From Collimonas antrihumi (GTDB taxonomy: Bacteria > Pseudomonadota > Gammaproteobacteria > Burkholderiales > Burkholderiaceae_D), in assembly GCF_018304965.1 (NCBI RefSeq), contig NZ_JAGQED010000002.1:62001-126000 (forward strand): a stretch of DNA of 64,000 nucleotides. Reading direction: 5' to 3'. Position 1 is the stretch's first letter, and every line of letters begins with the position of its first letter. The notes below the pieces were generated by a model that saw only the letters and a list, made by a program, of their open reading frames with translations, did no database searches and was not told the origin of the DNA. Of this stretch, positions 26,481-35,106 are shown one piece after another. The translations under genes were made by a program, and so were the position numbers.

Positions 26481-27275
26481 TCAGCGCGAACAGCGGGGGG
26501 ATTCTGACGGCGATTTAGCGTGGGTATGTATGCGTGAAGGGGAGTCGGATGGCGACGCCACTCTTTCATGCAGCATGGCGCTGCCGTTGGCCCTGATTTT
26601 TACCAATGTCGAGGCGCGCGTGCCGTAATCGGGCGATTCGATAAATACGGCCGACAGCACACGTTCCAGTTCGATGCCGACTCCGGTGGATGGCAGCCGG
26701 CAGTCGCCGGCGCGGGTGGTGTCGCTCAACATGTCAAAGAAGCAGGCGTCAGGCGCGCCCTGGCACAGCAGGCTGGCAAATTGCGCCTTGGTGCGCACTA
26801 CCTTCGGCCAGCAACCGTCTAGCGACGCGTTCGACAATCCATAGATGCCAGGCGGCAGCGGCAGGCCGTTGCGGGCGTCTTCCTCATTCTTGTTGGAATA
26901 CCAGATCAATTCCTTGCCGTCGCCGACCAACAGATTGAAGCCATTGTATTTTGCGGCGTCGCCGGCAATGTCGGCGATGTACTCAGCCGGTGTTTTTTTA
27001 CTGCCCAGGAAATCCGATACCAGCGTGCCGCGGGTAGGTGCATCGGCACGCCGTTCTGCCGGCGCTCGCACATTGGTGATGGCGGCAAAGCGGCCGCCGC
27101 GGGTGATGCCGATCCAGGTGCCGCCGTCTTGCAGGTCGCGGCCGGCGTAGATGTCGGGCCGGTCTTCCCACCAGTTGGCAGGTGCGGTCGGTCGCGCATA
27201 GAATTCATCGCGGTTGGCGGCGGCTATCAAGGGGGAGCCAGGAATCACTTGCCACGCAAAAACAATCAAGCACAT
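26481..27275 (-). CDS. NRDE (TANGO2-like) family protein
   Basis: A 264-residue protein starting MCLIVFAWQVIPG, followed by LIAAANRDEFYARPT, which contains the NRDE motif with N-terminal Cys2 as the presumed Ntn-type nucleophile. GGTWIGITRGGRFAAITN and GFNLLVGD segments are also family typical. TANGO2 homologues in eukaryotes are implicated in haem or lipid handling; the bacterial role is unknown. The start overlaps the last 10 bases of the DUF4936 gene, so the two are translationally linked. Confidence 0.93.
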   Translation of the reverse strand: MCLIVFAWQVIPGSPLIAAANRDEFYARPTAPANWWEDRPDIYAGRDLQDGGTWIGITRGGRFAAITNVRAPAERRADAPTRGTLVSDFLGSKKTPAEYIADIAGDAAKYNGFNLLVGDGKELIWYSNKNEEDARNGLPLPPGIYGLSNASLDGCWPKVVRTKAQFASLLCQGAPDACFFDMLSDTTRAGDCRLPSTGVGIELERVLSAVFIESPDYGTRASTLVKIRANGSAMLHERVASPSDSPSRIHTHAKSPSESPRCSR

Positions 27276-27559
27276 GATGAAATATTCACAAAAAATTCAG
27301 AATGACGAGGGCCATCGATAAGAGCCGTGAGGCCGTGCCGGGTAACCGCCTGTTCGATAATTTCGATGAAATCCGGCGGCACCGAAGAATACACCTCCAT
27401 CCAGGTGTGATGCTCATCTTTAATTTCGGGGCTGCGCTTGAGGGCGGTGGCGATCTGATGTTGCAACGAAAGCCCGGCTTGCATTGCCGCCGCCGCAGTG
27501 TCGAATTGCTGGGCGTTGGCGGCGGCTACGCGGTAATAGATATAGAGATCGGTGCTCAT
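27266..27559 (-). CDS. DUF4936 family protein
   Basis: A 97-residue protein with the opening STDLYIYYRVAAANAQQF and a HTWMEVYSSVPPDFIEII segment typical of the DUF4936 family found almost only in betaproteobacteria. It has the look of a small alpha-beta (ferredoxin-like) domain with no cysteines in a metal pattern. Placed between ygfZ and the NRDE gene, 7 bases after ygfZ. Function unknown. Confidence 0.88.
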   Translation of the reverse strand: MSTDLYIYYRVAAANAQQFDTAAAAMQAGLSLQHQIATALKRSPEIKDEHHTWMEVYSSVPPDFIEIIEQAVTRHGLTALIDGPRHSEFFVNISSCA

Positions 27560-27566
27560 TTTGCGC

Positions 27567-28607
27567 TCACGCCGACAGTTCTGCGTCTGTTACATCGACA
27601 ATTGAATAGGGTAACGCCTGGAAATGCAGTTGCGCGCCATTCACTGAACCTAAATGTACTGTACTGTTTTCCAATGCAGCCAGCTTGATTTCCAGCAGGC
27701 AGCTGCTGCTATCGGTGCTATCGGCTTCGGCATTGACGATCATGCCGCATGGCTGGTCCGGATCGGTGCTGGAAAATACTTCAGTGCCGGCGGCAATGCC
27801 GGTCGCTGCGACGCTGGCCAGTACGGCACGGCGCTTGAGTTTGCCAAGGTATTGGCTGCGCGCGACGATTTCCTGTCCCGGGTAGCAGCCTTTTTTGAAA
27901 TTTACGCCGCCAATCACTTCAAAATTAATCATCTGCGGTACAAACTGTTCTTGTGTGGGCAGGGTGATTTGCGGAATGCCGGCCTGGATTTCACTCAGGC
28001 GCCAGGCCGATGCGGCAACCGGCGGCAAGCTTTCGCTCAGTTGCGGCCAGGCGGCGATTGCGTGTTCGGGAGTGGTGATCCATTGATAGCGCGGCGTGGC
28101 ATTGGCGTCGGCGAGGCGGATCAGGGTGCCGTGGTCGTTGTCGACCTTGGCATAGGGGGTATTTGGCAGCGTTGGAAACCAGGGCGTCAGCGCCGCGCCG
28201 GCTGCATTGCCTGCCAGGCCCAGCGCGATCTGTGTATCAGACACGTCCGCCAGCTTGGCTTTGGCGCGCATGACAAACATTTGCAGGCGCTTCTGGATTG
28301 CTGCCTGCAAGCTGCGCGGCAGTTGCAGGAAGATGGTGTCATTACTCTTCCACATCAGGAAAGTGGCAAGCAAACGCCCTTTTGGCGAGCAATAACCGGC
28401 CAGCCGGGCTTGTCCGGCGGCAAGATTCTGGACATCATTGGTAAGCTGGGTATGCAAGAAGCTGGCAGCTTCGTCCCCGGTAAGCGCGATCAGGCCGAGG
28501 TCGGTCAACGGGGCAAAAAAAGAGGCACCGGCATCGACCGTCGCGGGCAGCGTCTCAAACTCTTGTTGCTGAGAAAAATTCAGCCAGGTACTTGTTATTT
28601 CATTCAT
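27567..28607 (-). CDS. ygfZ: YgfZ folate-binding iron-sulfur cluster maintenance protein
   Basis: A 346-residue GcvT-like protein. The diagnostic KGCYPGQEIVAR motif, with its redox Cys, lies near residue 240, preceded by PQMINFEVIGGVNFK and followed by a C-terminal barrel. YgfZ/IBA57 proteins use tetrahydrofolate to support assembly or repair of certain Fe-S enzymes, including MiaB. It is first in the minus-strand set with DUF4936 and NRDE, divergent from mltG, with 124 bases between them. Confidence 0.95.
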   Translation of the reverse strand: MNEITSTWLNFSQQQEFETLPATVDAGASFFAPLTDLGLIALTGDEAASFLHTQLTNDVQNLAAGQARLAGYCSPKGRLLATFLMWKSNDTIFLQLPRSLQAAIQKRLQMFVMRAKAKLADVSDTQIALGLAGNAAGAALTPWFPTLPNTPYAKVDNDHGTLIRLADANATPRYQWITTPEHAIAAWPQLSESLPPVAASAWRLSEIQAGIPQITLPTQEQFVPQMINFEVIGGVNFKKGCYPGQEIVARSQYLGKLKRRAVLASVAATGIAAGTEVFSSTDPDQPCGMIVNAEADSTDSSSCLLEIKLAALENSTVHLGSVNGAQLHFQALPYSIVDVTDAELSA

Positions 28608-28730
28608 AAATTGTAGGCATTCTCGAAACAGCGATTATCATATTGGGTTGATTATAGTGATGTCGCAAAAAAGGCGTTGGAGTTGGCCGTTTTTGCGAGA
28701 TGCCTGAAAACCATTCGGAGCGTACCAGTC

Positions 28731-29711
28731 TTGTTTAAAAAACTATTGTTGAGCGTGATCTTGTTGGGCGGCCTGGCCGCTGGCGGCGTAGCTTACTGGG
28801 CGCAGCAAGCAATCTTCGATGCCGGCGCGGTACGGCCATTCACGATCAAACCAGGTAGTACTTTGGCAAGTTCGATGCAGCAGATCGACCAGGCCGGGGT
28901 CGGCGTCAATCCCGAGTTGCTGGGGCTGCTGGCACGGGTGACCGACAAGGGTGGCAAATTGAAGGCCGGCAGTTACGAGCTGAAACCTGGCACCACGCCG
29001 CTGCGCTTGCTGACGCAGCTGGTGCGCGGCGAGTTTGCACAAGAGTCGCTGACAGTCATCGAAGGTTGGACTTTCCGCCAGATGCGGCAGGCCGTGGCGG
29101 CGCAAACCTCGCTGAAGCACGATACCGCAGCGCTGTCCGACGCCGAACTGCTGGCAAAAATCACGCCCGACTACAGCATGCCGGAAGGCTTGTTCTTTCC
29201 CGATACCTATTTGTTTGCAAAAGGATCGAGCGACCTGCAGGTCTATAAGCAGGCCCACGGTTTACTGATCAAGCGCCTCAGCCAGGCGTGGGAAGGGCGC
29301 GATGCATCGCTGCCCTACAAGACGCCATATGAGGCCCTGGTGATGGCGTCGATCGTGGAAAAAGAAACCGGCCGCCGCGCCGATCGCAGCACAATTGCCG
29401 GTGTGTTCATCAACCGGCTCAAGATCGGCATGCTGCTGCAGACTGACCCGACCGTGATTTACGGCATGGGCGATCAATATCAGGGCACCATCCGCAAGCG
29501 CGACCTGACCACCGATACCCCTTACAACACCTATACCCGGGCCGGCCTGCCGCCGACGCCGATCGCCTTGCCAGGCGCGGAATCGATCAGCGCAGCCATG
29601 CATCCGGCGCAGACCGACGCCTTGTATTTCGTGGCACGGGGCGACGGCAGCAGCCATTTCTCGAGTAATCTGAGTGAACATAACCAGGCGGTCAATCAAT
29701 ATCAACGGTAG
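28731..29711 (+). CDS. mltG: MltG endolytic murein transglycosylase
   Basis: A 326-residue membrane-anchored YceG-like protein that cuts nascent glycan strands in the peptidoglycan. An N-terminal helix (LLLSVILLGGLAAGGVAYWA) anchors it. A LysM-like domain (TIKPGSTLASSMQQIDQAG) precedes the catalytic YceG domain with ASIVEKETG (catalytic Glu) and LLQTDPTVIYGMG, and the ending PIALPGAESISAAMHPA is family typical. TTG 28731 is chosen: GGAG lies about 10 bases upstream and the protein then begins MFKKLLLS; TTG 28677 is the alternative. It heads mltG-tmk-holB-pilZ. Confidence 0.94.
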   Translation: MFKKLLLSVILLGGLAAGGVAYWAQQAIFDAGAVRPFTIKPGSTLASSMQQIDQAGVGVNPELLGLLARVTDKGGKLKAGSYELKPGTTPLRLLTQLVRGEFAQESLTVIEGWTFRQMRQAVAAQTSLKHDTAALSDAELLAKITPDYSMPEGLFFPDTYLFAKGSSDLQVYKQAHGLLIKRLSQAWEGRDASLPYKTPYEALVMASIVEKETGRRADRSTIAGVFINRLKIGMLLQTDPTVIYGMGDQYQGTIRKRDLTTDTPYNTYTRAGLPPTPIALPGAESISAAMHPAQTDALYFVARGDGSSHFSSNLSEHNQAVNQYQR

Positions 29712-29798
29712 CAGCGGTAGAGAGTCCGGCGATGCGCGATAATTGCGGCATCAGCTGGTTTTCTTCAGAACCGCATAAGCAACTCAACAGGCAAGGCA

Positions 29799-30416
29799 AT
29801 GGCATCAGGAAAATTCATCACGTTTGAAGGCATAGACGGCGCCGGCAAATCGACTCATATCGGTTTTGTCGCGGATCTGTTGTGCAAACAAGACTTGAAG
29901 GTCGTCACCACTCGCGAGCCGGGCGGCACCGAGTTGGGGGAAGCGCTGCGAGAAGTGTTGCTGCATCAGAAAATGCACCTGGAAACAGAAGCGATGCTGA
30001 TGTTTGCCGCGCGTCGCGAGCATCTGGCGCAAGTGATAGAGCCGGCCCTGGCGCGCGGCGACTGGGTGATTTCAGATCGATTTACCGACGCCACGTTCGC
30101 CTATCAAGGCGGCGGCCGGCAATTGCCATTGGCTAAACTGGAAGCGCTGGAGCAGTGGGTGCATCCGCACTTGCAGCCGGATCTGACTTTGTTGTTCGAT
30201 GTGCCGCTGGAAGTGGCGCGGACACGCCTGGATGCGACTCGTACGCTGGATAAATTCGAACAGGAAAAGGCAGATTTCTTCGCTGCCACGCGCGCTGAAT
30301 ACCTGCGTCGTGCAGCGCAATTCCCTGAGCGTTTCCATATCGTCGACGCGACCCGGACGATTGCCGAAGTCCGGCAAGCGCTGACGCAAATCATTTCAAA
30401 CCTGTGCGCCAGATAG
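29799..30416 (+). CDS. tmk: Thymidylate kinase
   Basis: A 205-residue dTMP kinase. The P-loop EGIDGAGKS is at residues 9-17, the DR(F/Y) motif appears in [17 protein letters not shown], and the lid region [18 protein letters not shown] matches type II (lid Arg) enzymes. Phosphorylates dTMP to dTDP for DNA synthesis. Position between mltG and holB is the conserved order in proteobacteria. Confidence 0.97.
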   Translation: MASGKFITFEGIDGAGKSTHIGFVADLLCKQDLKVVTTREPGGTELGEALREVLLHQKMHLETEAMLMFAARREHLAQVIEPALARGDWVISDRFTDATFAYQGGGRQLPLAKLEALEQWVHPHLQPDLTLLFDVPLEVARTRLDATRTLDKFEQEKADFFAATRAEYLRRAAQFPERFHIVDATRTIAEVRQALTQIISNLCAR

Positions 30417-30489
30417 ACAGCCATTTCAATGACGGTAACGCTCTGTAAATTCTATAAGTTCATCAGTTCTATAAACGAAGCGGAAATCA

Positions 30490-31536
30490 ATGCGTAATTC
30501 CTTGTTCCCGTGGCAGGACGGCGTCTGGCAGCAGCTGCAGCAAATGCGCGCACGCTTGCCGCACGCGATTCTGTTTCACGGCGCTGAAGGCATCGGCAAA
30601 ACCGTTTTTGCCGAGCTGTTCGCGCAATCGCTGCTGTGCGAACAGCCGCAGGCGGACGGCCATGCCTGCGGCGTATGCGGCTCTTGCGGCTGGTTCATGC
30701 AGTACAACCATCCCGATTACCGGCGTGTACGGCCGGAGATTTTGGATGGCGAGGATGCGGGCGATGGCGACGGCGCTGAAGGTGTTGAAGCCGGCGACAG
30801 CAAAAAAACTGCGAAGTCAGCCAAGGCGCCTTCCAAGGAAATCAAGATCGACCAGATCCGCGCCTTGTCCGGCTTCATGAATATCTCCACCCATCGCCAG
30901 GGACAGCGGGTGGTTTTACTGTATCCGGCCGAAGCGCTGAATACCGCCGCCTCCAATGCCTTGTTGAAGACATTGGAGGAGCCGCCGCCAAACACTGTCT
31001 TTCTGCTGAGTTCAAATAGTCTCGATCGTTTGCTGCCGACCATTTTGTCGCGCTGTCGCAAATTCGCCATGCCGCTGCCGTCGCGTGAACAAGCCATGGC
31101 GTGGCTGCGCCAGCAAGACGTGAAGGATGCCGATGTCTGGCTGGCAGAGCAGGGCGGAGCGCCGTTGACTGCTTATGCGCAGTCGCAAAGCGAAGGACGC
31201 GAGCTGATCGACGAGTTTTTGCTGCATTTGACCAAGCCCGGCATAGACGGTGCGCTGAAGTGTGCCGAGCATTTGCAGAAAACCCCGGTCGCCGAACTGG
31301 TCGGCTGGCAGCAGCGTTGGCTATATGACCTGTTTTCCTTTAAATTATGCGGCACAATCCGGTATTATCCTCGTTACGAAAAAGCCCTCGCGGGCCTAGC
31401 TGCCAAAGTTGAAACCGGCGCTCTGCTGCGGGCGCTGAAAAGCAGCAATGAACGTCGTGCAATTGCAGAACACCCTTTATCGGCGCGGCTCTTCATTGAA
31501 GAGATGCTGTTGGACTACGCCGCAATGTTTGCTTGA
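30490..31536 (+). CDS. holB: DNA polymerase III subunit delta'
   Basis: A 348-residue clamp-loader subunit. Walker-like GAEGIGKT at about residues 31-38, the four-Cys zinc module (CGVCGSCGW plus upstream Cys), the sensor ASNALLKTLEEPP, and the SRC arginine-finger motif in ILSRCRKF are present. Between the zinc module and IKIDQIRALS an insertion of about 35 residues (Asp/Gly/Glu then Lys/Ala-rich) is unusual. Third in mltG-tmk-holB-pilZ. Confidence 0.95.
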   Translation: MRNSLFPWQDGVWQQLQQMRARLPHAILFHGAEGIGKTVFAELFAQSLLCEQPQADGHACGVCGSCGWFMQYNHPDYRRVRPEILDGEDAGDGDGAEGVEAGDSKKTAKSAKAPSKEIKIDQIRALSGFMNISTHRQGQRVVLLYPAEALNTAASNALLKTLEEPPPNTVFLLSSNSLDRLLPTILSRCRKFAMPLPSREQAMAWLRQQDVKDADVWLAEQGGAPLTAYAQSQSEGRELIDEFLLHLTKPGIDGALKCAEHLQKTPVAELVGWQQRWLYDLFSFKLCGTIRYYPRYEKALAGLAAKVETGALLRALKSSNERRAIAEHPLSARLFIEEMLLDYAAMFA

Positions 31537-31556
31537 ATTTTGCTTATAGGATAGCG

Positions 31557-31937
31557 ATGGCAGAAAACTCTACAATCCCGGCCGAGCCGGTCAAATTATC
31601 CCGGCCATCGGTTTTGTCGCTGGTGATCAAGGAGAAATCCGCCTTGTACGCCGCGTACATGCCGTTCCTGACCAACGGCGGCATCTTCGTGCCGACCAAC
31701 AAGAGCTACCACCTCGGTGATGAAATCTATCTGATTTTGAGCCTGATGGACGACGGCACCAAATATCCGATTGCGGCCAAAGTGGCGTGGATTACACCCA
31801 AGAACGCCAACAACAACAAGGCGCAGGGGGTTGGCGTGCATTTTCCGGATGACGACAGCGGCCAGCGGCTGCGCAAGCGGATTGAAGAAGTGCTGGGATC
31901 GGCACTGGGATCCGCGCGTCCGACGCATACTTATTAA
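31557..31937 (+). CDS. pilZ: PilZ domain protein
   Basis: A 126-residue single-domain PilZ protein in the classical location directly after holB: RPSVLSLVIKEKSALYAAYMPFL, GGIFVPTNKSYHLGDEI and AKVAWITPKNANNNKAQGVGVHF are hallmarks of the type IV pilus PilZ ortholog. The N-terminal RxxxR c-di-GMP motif is absent, as is usual for this subgroup, so it probably acts in pilus function rather than as a c-di-GMP receptor. ATG 31557 is used; TTG 31533 overlaps holB. The tatD gene that often follows in relatives is not here. Confidence 0.92.
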   Translation: MAENSTIPAEPVKLSRPSVLSLVIKEKSALYAAYMPFLTNGGIFVPTNKSYHLGDEIYLILSLMDDGTKYPIAAKVAWITPKNANNNKAQGVGVHFPDDDSGQRLRKRIEEVLGSALGSARPTHTY

Positions 31938-31968
31938 TACTGGCTGATGCCAGCAATAATGCGTCTTT

Positions 31969-32024
31969 GAATTGCAACTTGTGAACTACAGCTTATGAAT
32001 TGCAGCTTATGAATTACAGCTTTA
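31969..32024 (+). repeat. 14-bp tandem repeat x4 spanning a start codon
   Basis: Four consecutive 14-mers (31969-31982, 31983-31996, 31997-32010, 32011-32024; unit GAATTGCAGCTTAT with small changes) run up to and into the downstream GNAT gene, whose ATG (32009-32011) straddles the last two units. Each unit creates an NTG start, four further codons and a TGA that overlaps the next NTG. Confidence 0.85.
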
Positions 32025-32521
32025 GATTAGCCGGCCAACAGGATTTGCCGGCGATTGTCGATATCTACAACAGCACCATCGCTTCGCGCGAAGTTACCGC
32101 CGATACCGAACCGGTCAGCGTCGCATCGCGTCAAGCCTGGTTCGACCAGCACAACGCCGATCGGCGCCCGCTGTGGGTGGTGGAGCAGCAGGGCGCTGAT
32201 GGCACGGCCTCGATCCTTGGCTGGTTATCGTATTCCGATTTCTATGGACGTCCGGCCTATGCCGGTACTGCCGAATTGTCGATCTACATCCATGAAGATG
32301 CGCGCGGCAAGGGTATCGGCCGTTATTTGATGGAACAGGCGATTGAACATGCGCCAGACATCGGCGTGCATACCTTGCTCGGTTTTATTTTCGGCCATAA
32401 CCAGGCCAGCCTGAAGTTGTTCGATGCCTTTGGTTTCGAGCGCTGGGCCAATCTGCCGCGGGTCGCCACTCTGGATGGCATCGAGCGCGATCTGATCATA
32501 CTGGGCAAGCGCGTCGCATAA
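32009..32521 (+). CDS. GNAT family N-acetyltransferase (Pat/MnaT-like)
   Basis: A 170-residue acetyltransferase similar to the phosphinothricin/methionine sulfone acetyltransferase group: DLPAIVDIYNSTIASREVTAD at the N-terminus, LGWLSYSDFYGRPAYAGTAE, and the acetyl-CoA loop YIHEDARGKGIGRYLM, followed by GFIFGHNQASLKLFDAFGFE. Such enzymes acetylate small amino compounds or methionine derivatives. ATG 32009 has no Shine-Dalgarno sequence and lies inside a 14-bp tandem repeat. A terminator follows at 32547-32579. Confidence 0.9.
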   Translation: MNYSFRLAGQQDLPAIVDIYNSTIASREVTADTEPVSVASRQAWFDQHNADRRPLWVVEQQGADGTASILGWLSYSDFYGRPAYAGTAELSIYIHEDARGKGIGRYLMEQAIEHAPDIGVHTLLGFIFGHNQASLKLFDAFGFERWANLPRVATLDGIERDLIILGKRVA

Positions 32522-32546
32522 GACGCTGGTCCTTGCAATAAATTTC

Positions 32547-32579
32547 GGGGAAGGCGTTCAGCCTTCCTCTTGTTTTTTC
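32547..32579 (+). terminator. Terminator after the mltG-pilZ-GNAT gene run
   Basis: GGAAGGC (32549-32555) pairs with GCCTTCC (32561-32567) around a 5-base loop and is followed by TCTTGTTTTTT. It lies 27 bases after the GNAT stop. Confidence 0.8.
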
Positions 32580-32698
32580 GTCATTATTTCTCGCCTGCGC
32601 TGATCGATATTATCTGATTGATAATGTTCGCCGGCCCTGGCCCAACAACAACTCCCGTCCGGTGCTAAAGTACCGGCTTTCTTTGCTTCGAGTCGCTC

Positions 32699-33283
32699 AT
32701 GTCACGCACCCTGGTCCTGGCCTCCAATAACGCCGGTAAATTAAAAGAATTCAGCCAGTTGCTGGCACAGATCGATTTTGAAGTTCGCCCGCAAGGCGAG
32801 TTCAATGTCCCTGAGGCGGAAGAGCCGTACCTGACCTTTATTGAAAACGCGCTCACCAAGGCCCGCCACGCTTCGCGCCTGACGGGGCTGCCTGCACTGG
32901 CCGACGACTCTGGTGTCTGCGTTAACGCGCTGGGCGGCGCCCCTGGCGTGTTGTCGGCTCGTTATGCCGGCGAACCGAAATCGGATGCGGAAAACAACCG
33001 CAAGCTGGTCGCCGATCTGGCGTCGCATGCCGATAAATCGGCCTATTATTACTGTGTGCTGGTATTCGTGCGCAATGCCGACGACCCGCAACCGGTGATT
33101 GCCGATGGTCGCTGGAACGGCGTCATCATCGATGAGCCGCGCGGCGCCGGCGGCTTCGGTTACGACCCGTATTTCCTGCTGCCGGAGCAGAACAAGACGG
33201 CTGCTGAATTTACCGCAGCCGAAAAAAATGCCTTCTCGCACCGTGGCCAGGCGCTGCGTGCTTTAGTTGAGAAATTACGATGA
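32699..33283 (+). CDS. rdgB: RdgB/HAM1 non-canonical purine NTP pyrophosphatase
   Basis: A 194-residue Maf/HAM1-fold enzyme that hydrolyses dITP, dXTP and ITP to monophosphates, cleaning the nucleotide pool. LVLASNNAGKLKEF at the start, the ENALTKARHAS segment, PALADDSGVCVNALGGAPGVLSARYAG (active site) and GGFGYDPYFL near the C-terminus are intact. Its stop overlaps the hemW start by 4 bases (ATGA), as in many relatives. Confidence 0.97.
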   Translation: MSRTLVLASNNAGKLKEFSQLLAQIDFEVRPQGEFNVPEAEEPYLTFIENALTKARHASRLTGLPALADDSGVCVNALGGAPGVLSARYAGEPKSDAENNRKLVADLASHADKSAYYYCVLVFVRNADDPQPVIADGRWNGVIIDEPRGAGGFGYDPYFLLPEQNKTAAEFTAAEKNAFSHRGQALRALVEKLR

Positions 33284-34548
33284 TCCCGATTAAACCCATC
33301 GGCATGCCAGGCCAGGCAAAAAGCCTCGCCAACGGCCACGCCGACAACAAGCCATCCGCAGCCGCCCAGGCCGCCCTGGCATATCTGCAGCCGGGCGCGC
33401 TCAGCCTGAGCGCGTTGCCGCCGCTGTCGCTGTATATCCACTTTCCCTGGTGCGTGAAGAAATGCCCGTACTGCGATTTCAATTCGCATGAAGCCAAGGG
33501 CGGTTTTCCTGAAGAAGAATACCTGGCTGCCTTGCGCGCCGATCTGGAAGCCGCGTTGCCGCTGATCTGGGGCCGCAAGATTTATACGATCTTTATCGGC
33601 GGTGGGACGCCCAGCCTGATGTCGGCGGCCGGACTGGATCGCCTGATGTCGGATGTGCGTTCATTGTTGCCGCTGGACGGTGCTGCCGAAATTACGATGG
33701 AAGCCAATCCCGGCACCTTCGAGGTTGAAAAATTCAAGTCCTACCGCAACAGCGGCATCAATCGCCTGTCGATAGGAATTCAAAGTTTCAACGGCCGCCA
33801 TTTGCAAGCGCTGGGCCGGATCCATGACGACGGCGAAGCGCGCCGTGCGGTCGAGATCGCCCACGCGACTTTCGATAATTTCAATCTCGACCTGATGTAC
33901 GCCTTGCCGTCGCAAACGCTGGAAGAAGCGCAACAGGATGTAGCCACCGCTATCGGCTTTGCGCCGCCGCACCTGTCGCTCTACCACCTGACGCTAGAGC
34001 CGAATACCTACTTCGCCAAATATCCGCCAGTAGTGCCGGACGACGACGCCAGCGCCGAAATGCAAGACATGATCAATGCGCACACCAGCGCCGCCGGCTA
34101 TGGCCATTACGAGGTGTCGGCCTATGCCCAGGCCGGCCGCCAGGCGCGGCATAATTTGAATTACTGGGAATTCGGCGATTACCTCGGCATCGGCGCCGGC
34201 GCCCATTCCAAGCTGTCATTTCCGCATCGCGTGATCCGGCAGATGCGCTACAAGCAGCCTAAGGCTTATCTTGAACATAGCCGCCTTGGCAATGTGGTCC
34301 AGGAGGAAAGCGAAATCGGCCGCGACGATCTCGGATTCGAATTCATGCTGAACGCGCTACGTCTGAACAAAGGTTTCGAGGTGAATCTGTTCAGCGAGCG
34401 CACCGGGCTGGCCATCAATACGATAGAAAAATCCTTGAATCGGGCTGAAGCCAAGGGCTTGCTGTACCGCGACCACAAGATTATCCAGCCTACTGCACTG
34501 GGGCAACGGTTTCTGAATGATTTACAGCAGATGTTCCTGCTGGACTGA
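33280..34548 (+). CDS. hemW: HemW radical SAM haem chaperone
   Basis: A 422-residue radical SAM protein. The [4Fe-4S] motif is CVKKCPYCDF (C58, C62, C65), and the downstream Cys/Phe of the HemN group is replaced as in HemW. FIGGGTPSLMS, ANPGTFE, INRLSIGIQSF and the C-terminal HemN_C region (NALRLNKGFEVNLFSERTG) are present. HemW delivers haem to target proteins rather than acting as coproporphyrinogen oxidase. It overlaps rdgB by 4 bases. An extended, Ala-rich N-terminal 45 residues precede the core. Confidence 0.95.
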   Translation: MIPIKPIGMPGQAKSLANGHADNKPSAAAQAALAYLQPGALSLSALPPLSLYIHFPWCVKKCPYCDFNSHEAKGGFPEEEYLAALRADLEAALPLIWGRKIYTIFIGGGTPSLMSAAGLDRLMSDVRSLLPLDGAAEITMEANPGTFEVEKFKSYRNSGINRLSIGIQSFNGRHLQALGRIHDDGEARRAVEIAHATFDNFNLDLMYALPSQTLEEAQQDVATAIGFAPPHLSLYHLTLEPNTYFAKYPPVVPDDDASAEMQDMINAHTSAAGYGHYEVSAYAQAGRQARHNLNYWEFGDYLGIGAGAHSKLSFPHRVIRQMRYKQPKAYLEHSRLGNVVQEESEIGRDDLGFEFMLNALRLNKGFEVNLFSERTGLAINTIEKSLNRAEAKGLLYRDHKIIQPTALGQRFLNDLQQMFLLD

Positions 34549-34566
34549 GCTGGTTTCCTGAGTAAT

Positions 34567-34592
34567 CCTGCTTTTATTCCAATAAAAGCGGG
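34567..34592 (+). terminator. Hairpin after hemW
   Basis: CCTGCTTTTATT pairs with AATAAAAGCGGG (one T-G wobble) around a 2-base centre, 18 bases after the hemW stop. No T-run follows, so it may be a processing site or a weak terminator. Confidence 0.45.
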
Positions 34593-34622
34593 TTCGGGAT
34601 CGTTAATTTTCCACAAATTGGG

Positions 34623-34628
34623 TATAAT
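34623..34628 (+). promoter_or_regulatory. -10 box of tRNA-Ser
   Basis: A perfect TATAAT lies 11 bases before the mature 5' end of the tRNA. The -35 region is weak. Confidence 0.55.
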
Positions 34629-34639
34629 TACGCCTCTCT

Positions 34640-34729
34640 GGAAGTGTGGCCGAGTGGTTGAAGGCACTAGTCTTGAAAACTAGCGACGGTTTATCCCGTT
34701 CGTGAGTTCGAATCTCACCGCTTCCGCCA
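34640..34729 (+). tRNA. tRNA-Ser(TGA)
   Basis: A 90-nt class II tRNA, starting GGAAGTGTGGCCGAGTGG and ending GCTTCCGCCA with encoded CCA. The anticodon stem CTAGT/ACTAG closes on CTTGAAA, giving anticodon TGA. The long variable arm (CGACGGTTTATCCCGTTCG) is typical of serine tRNAs. The acceptor stem GGAAGTG/CGCTTCC pairs with a wobble. Confidence 0.97.
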
Positions 34730-35106
34730 AATTACTATTCTAAGTCGTCCGATCTAGTCCGGAAATACCAATAAATACAAGGACATAGGTTGGACCGACA
34801 GCAAAATAAGTACAGTAACATCCTATTGCATCCGACCTTAAATTGTCGCAAGCAATTTGCCACGGTGACCACGAACCTGTTATCTGCTACTGAATGCAAG
34901 AATGCCATCCTTGTATATCTATCGTAATGAGAACTTCGGCGCAGCAATACCGATAACTGTGTCTGTTAACGGAAAAACTCTGGGCCAGGTGAATATAGGC
35001 ATTACAGCGATATCAAAACCCACCAATTTCTGGTTTTTCGTGGGTCAGAATAACCTTCCGACGGAATGAATCACAACTACTGCAAATCGGCGCACAGAGG
35101 TCTAGG
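34730..35106. other. Gene-free stretch after tRNA-Ser
   Basis: No gene, terminator or repeat that I can support. Base composition is more AT-rich than the flanking housekeeping genes. The 3' end of the tRNA was compared by eye with the next 30 kb and no obvious duplicate (att site) was noticed, but a search was not possible. Confidence 0.4.
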
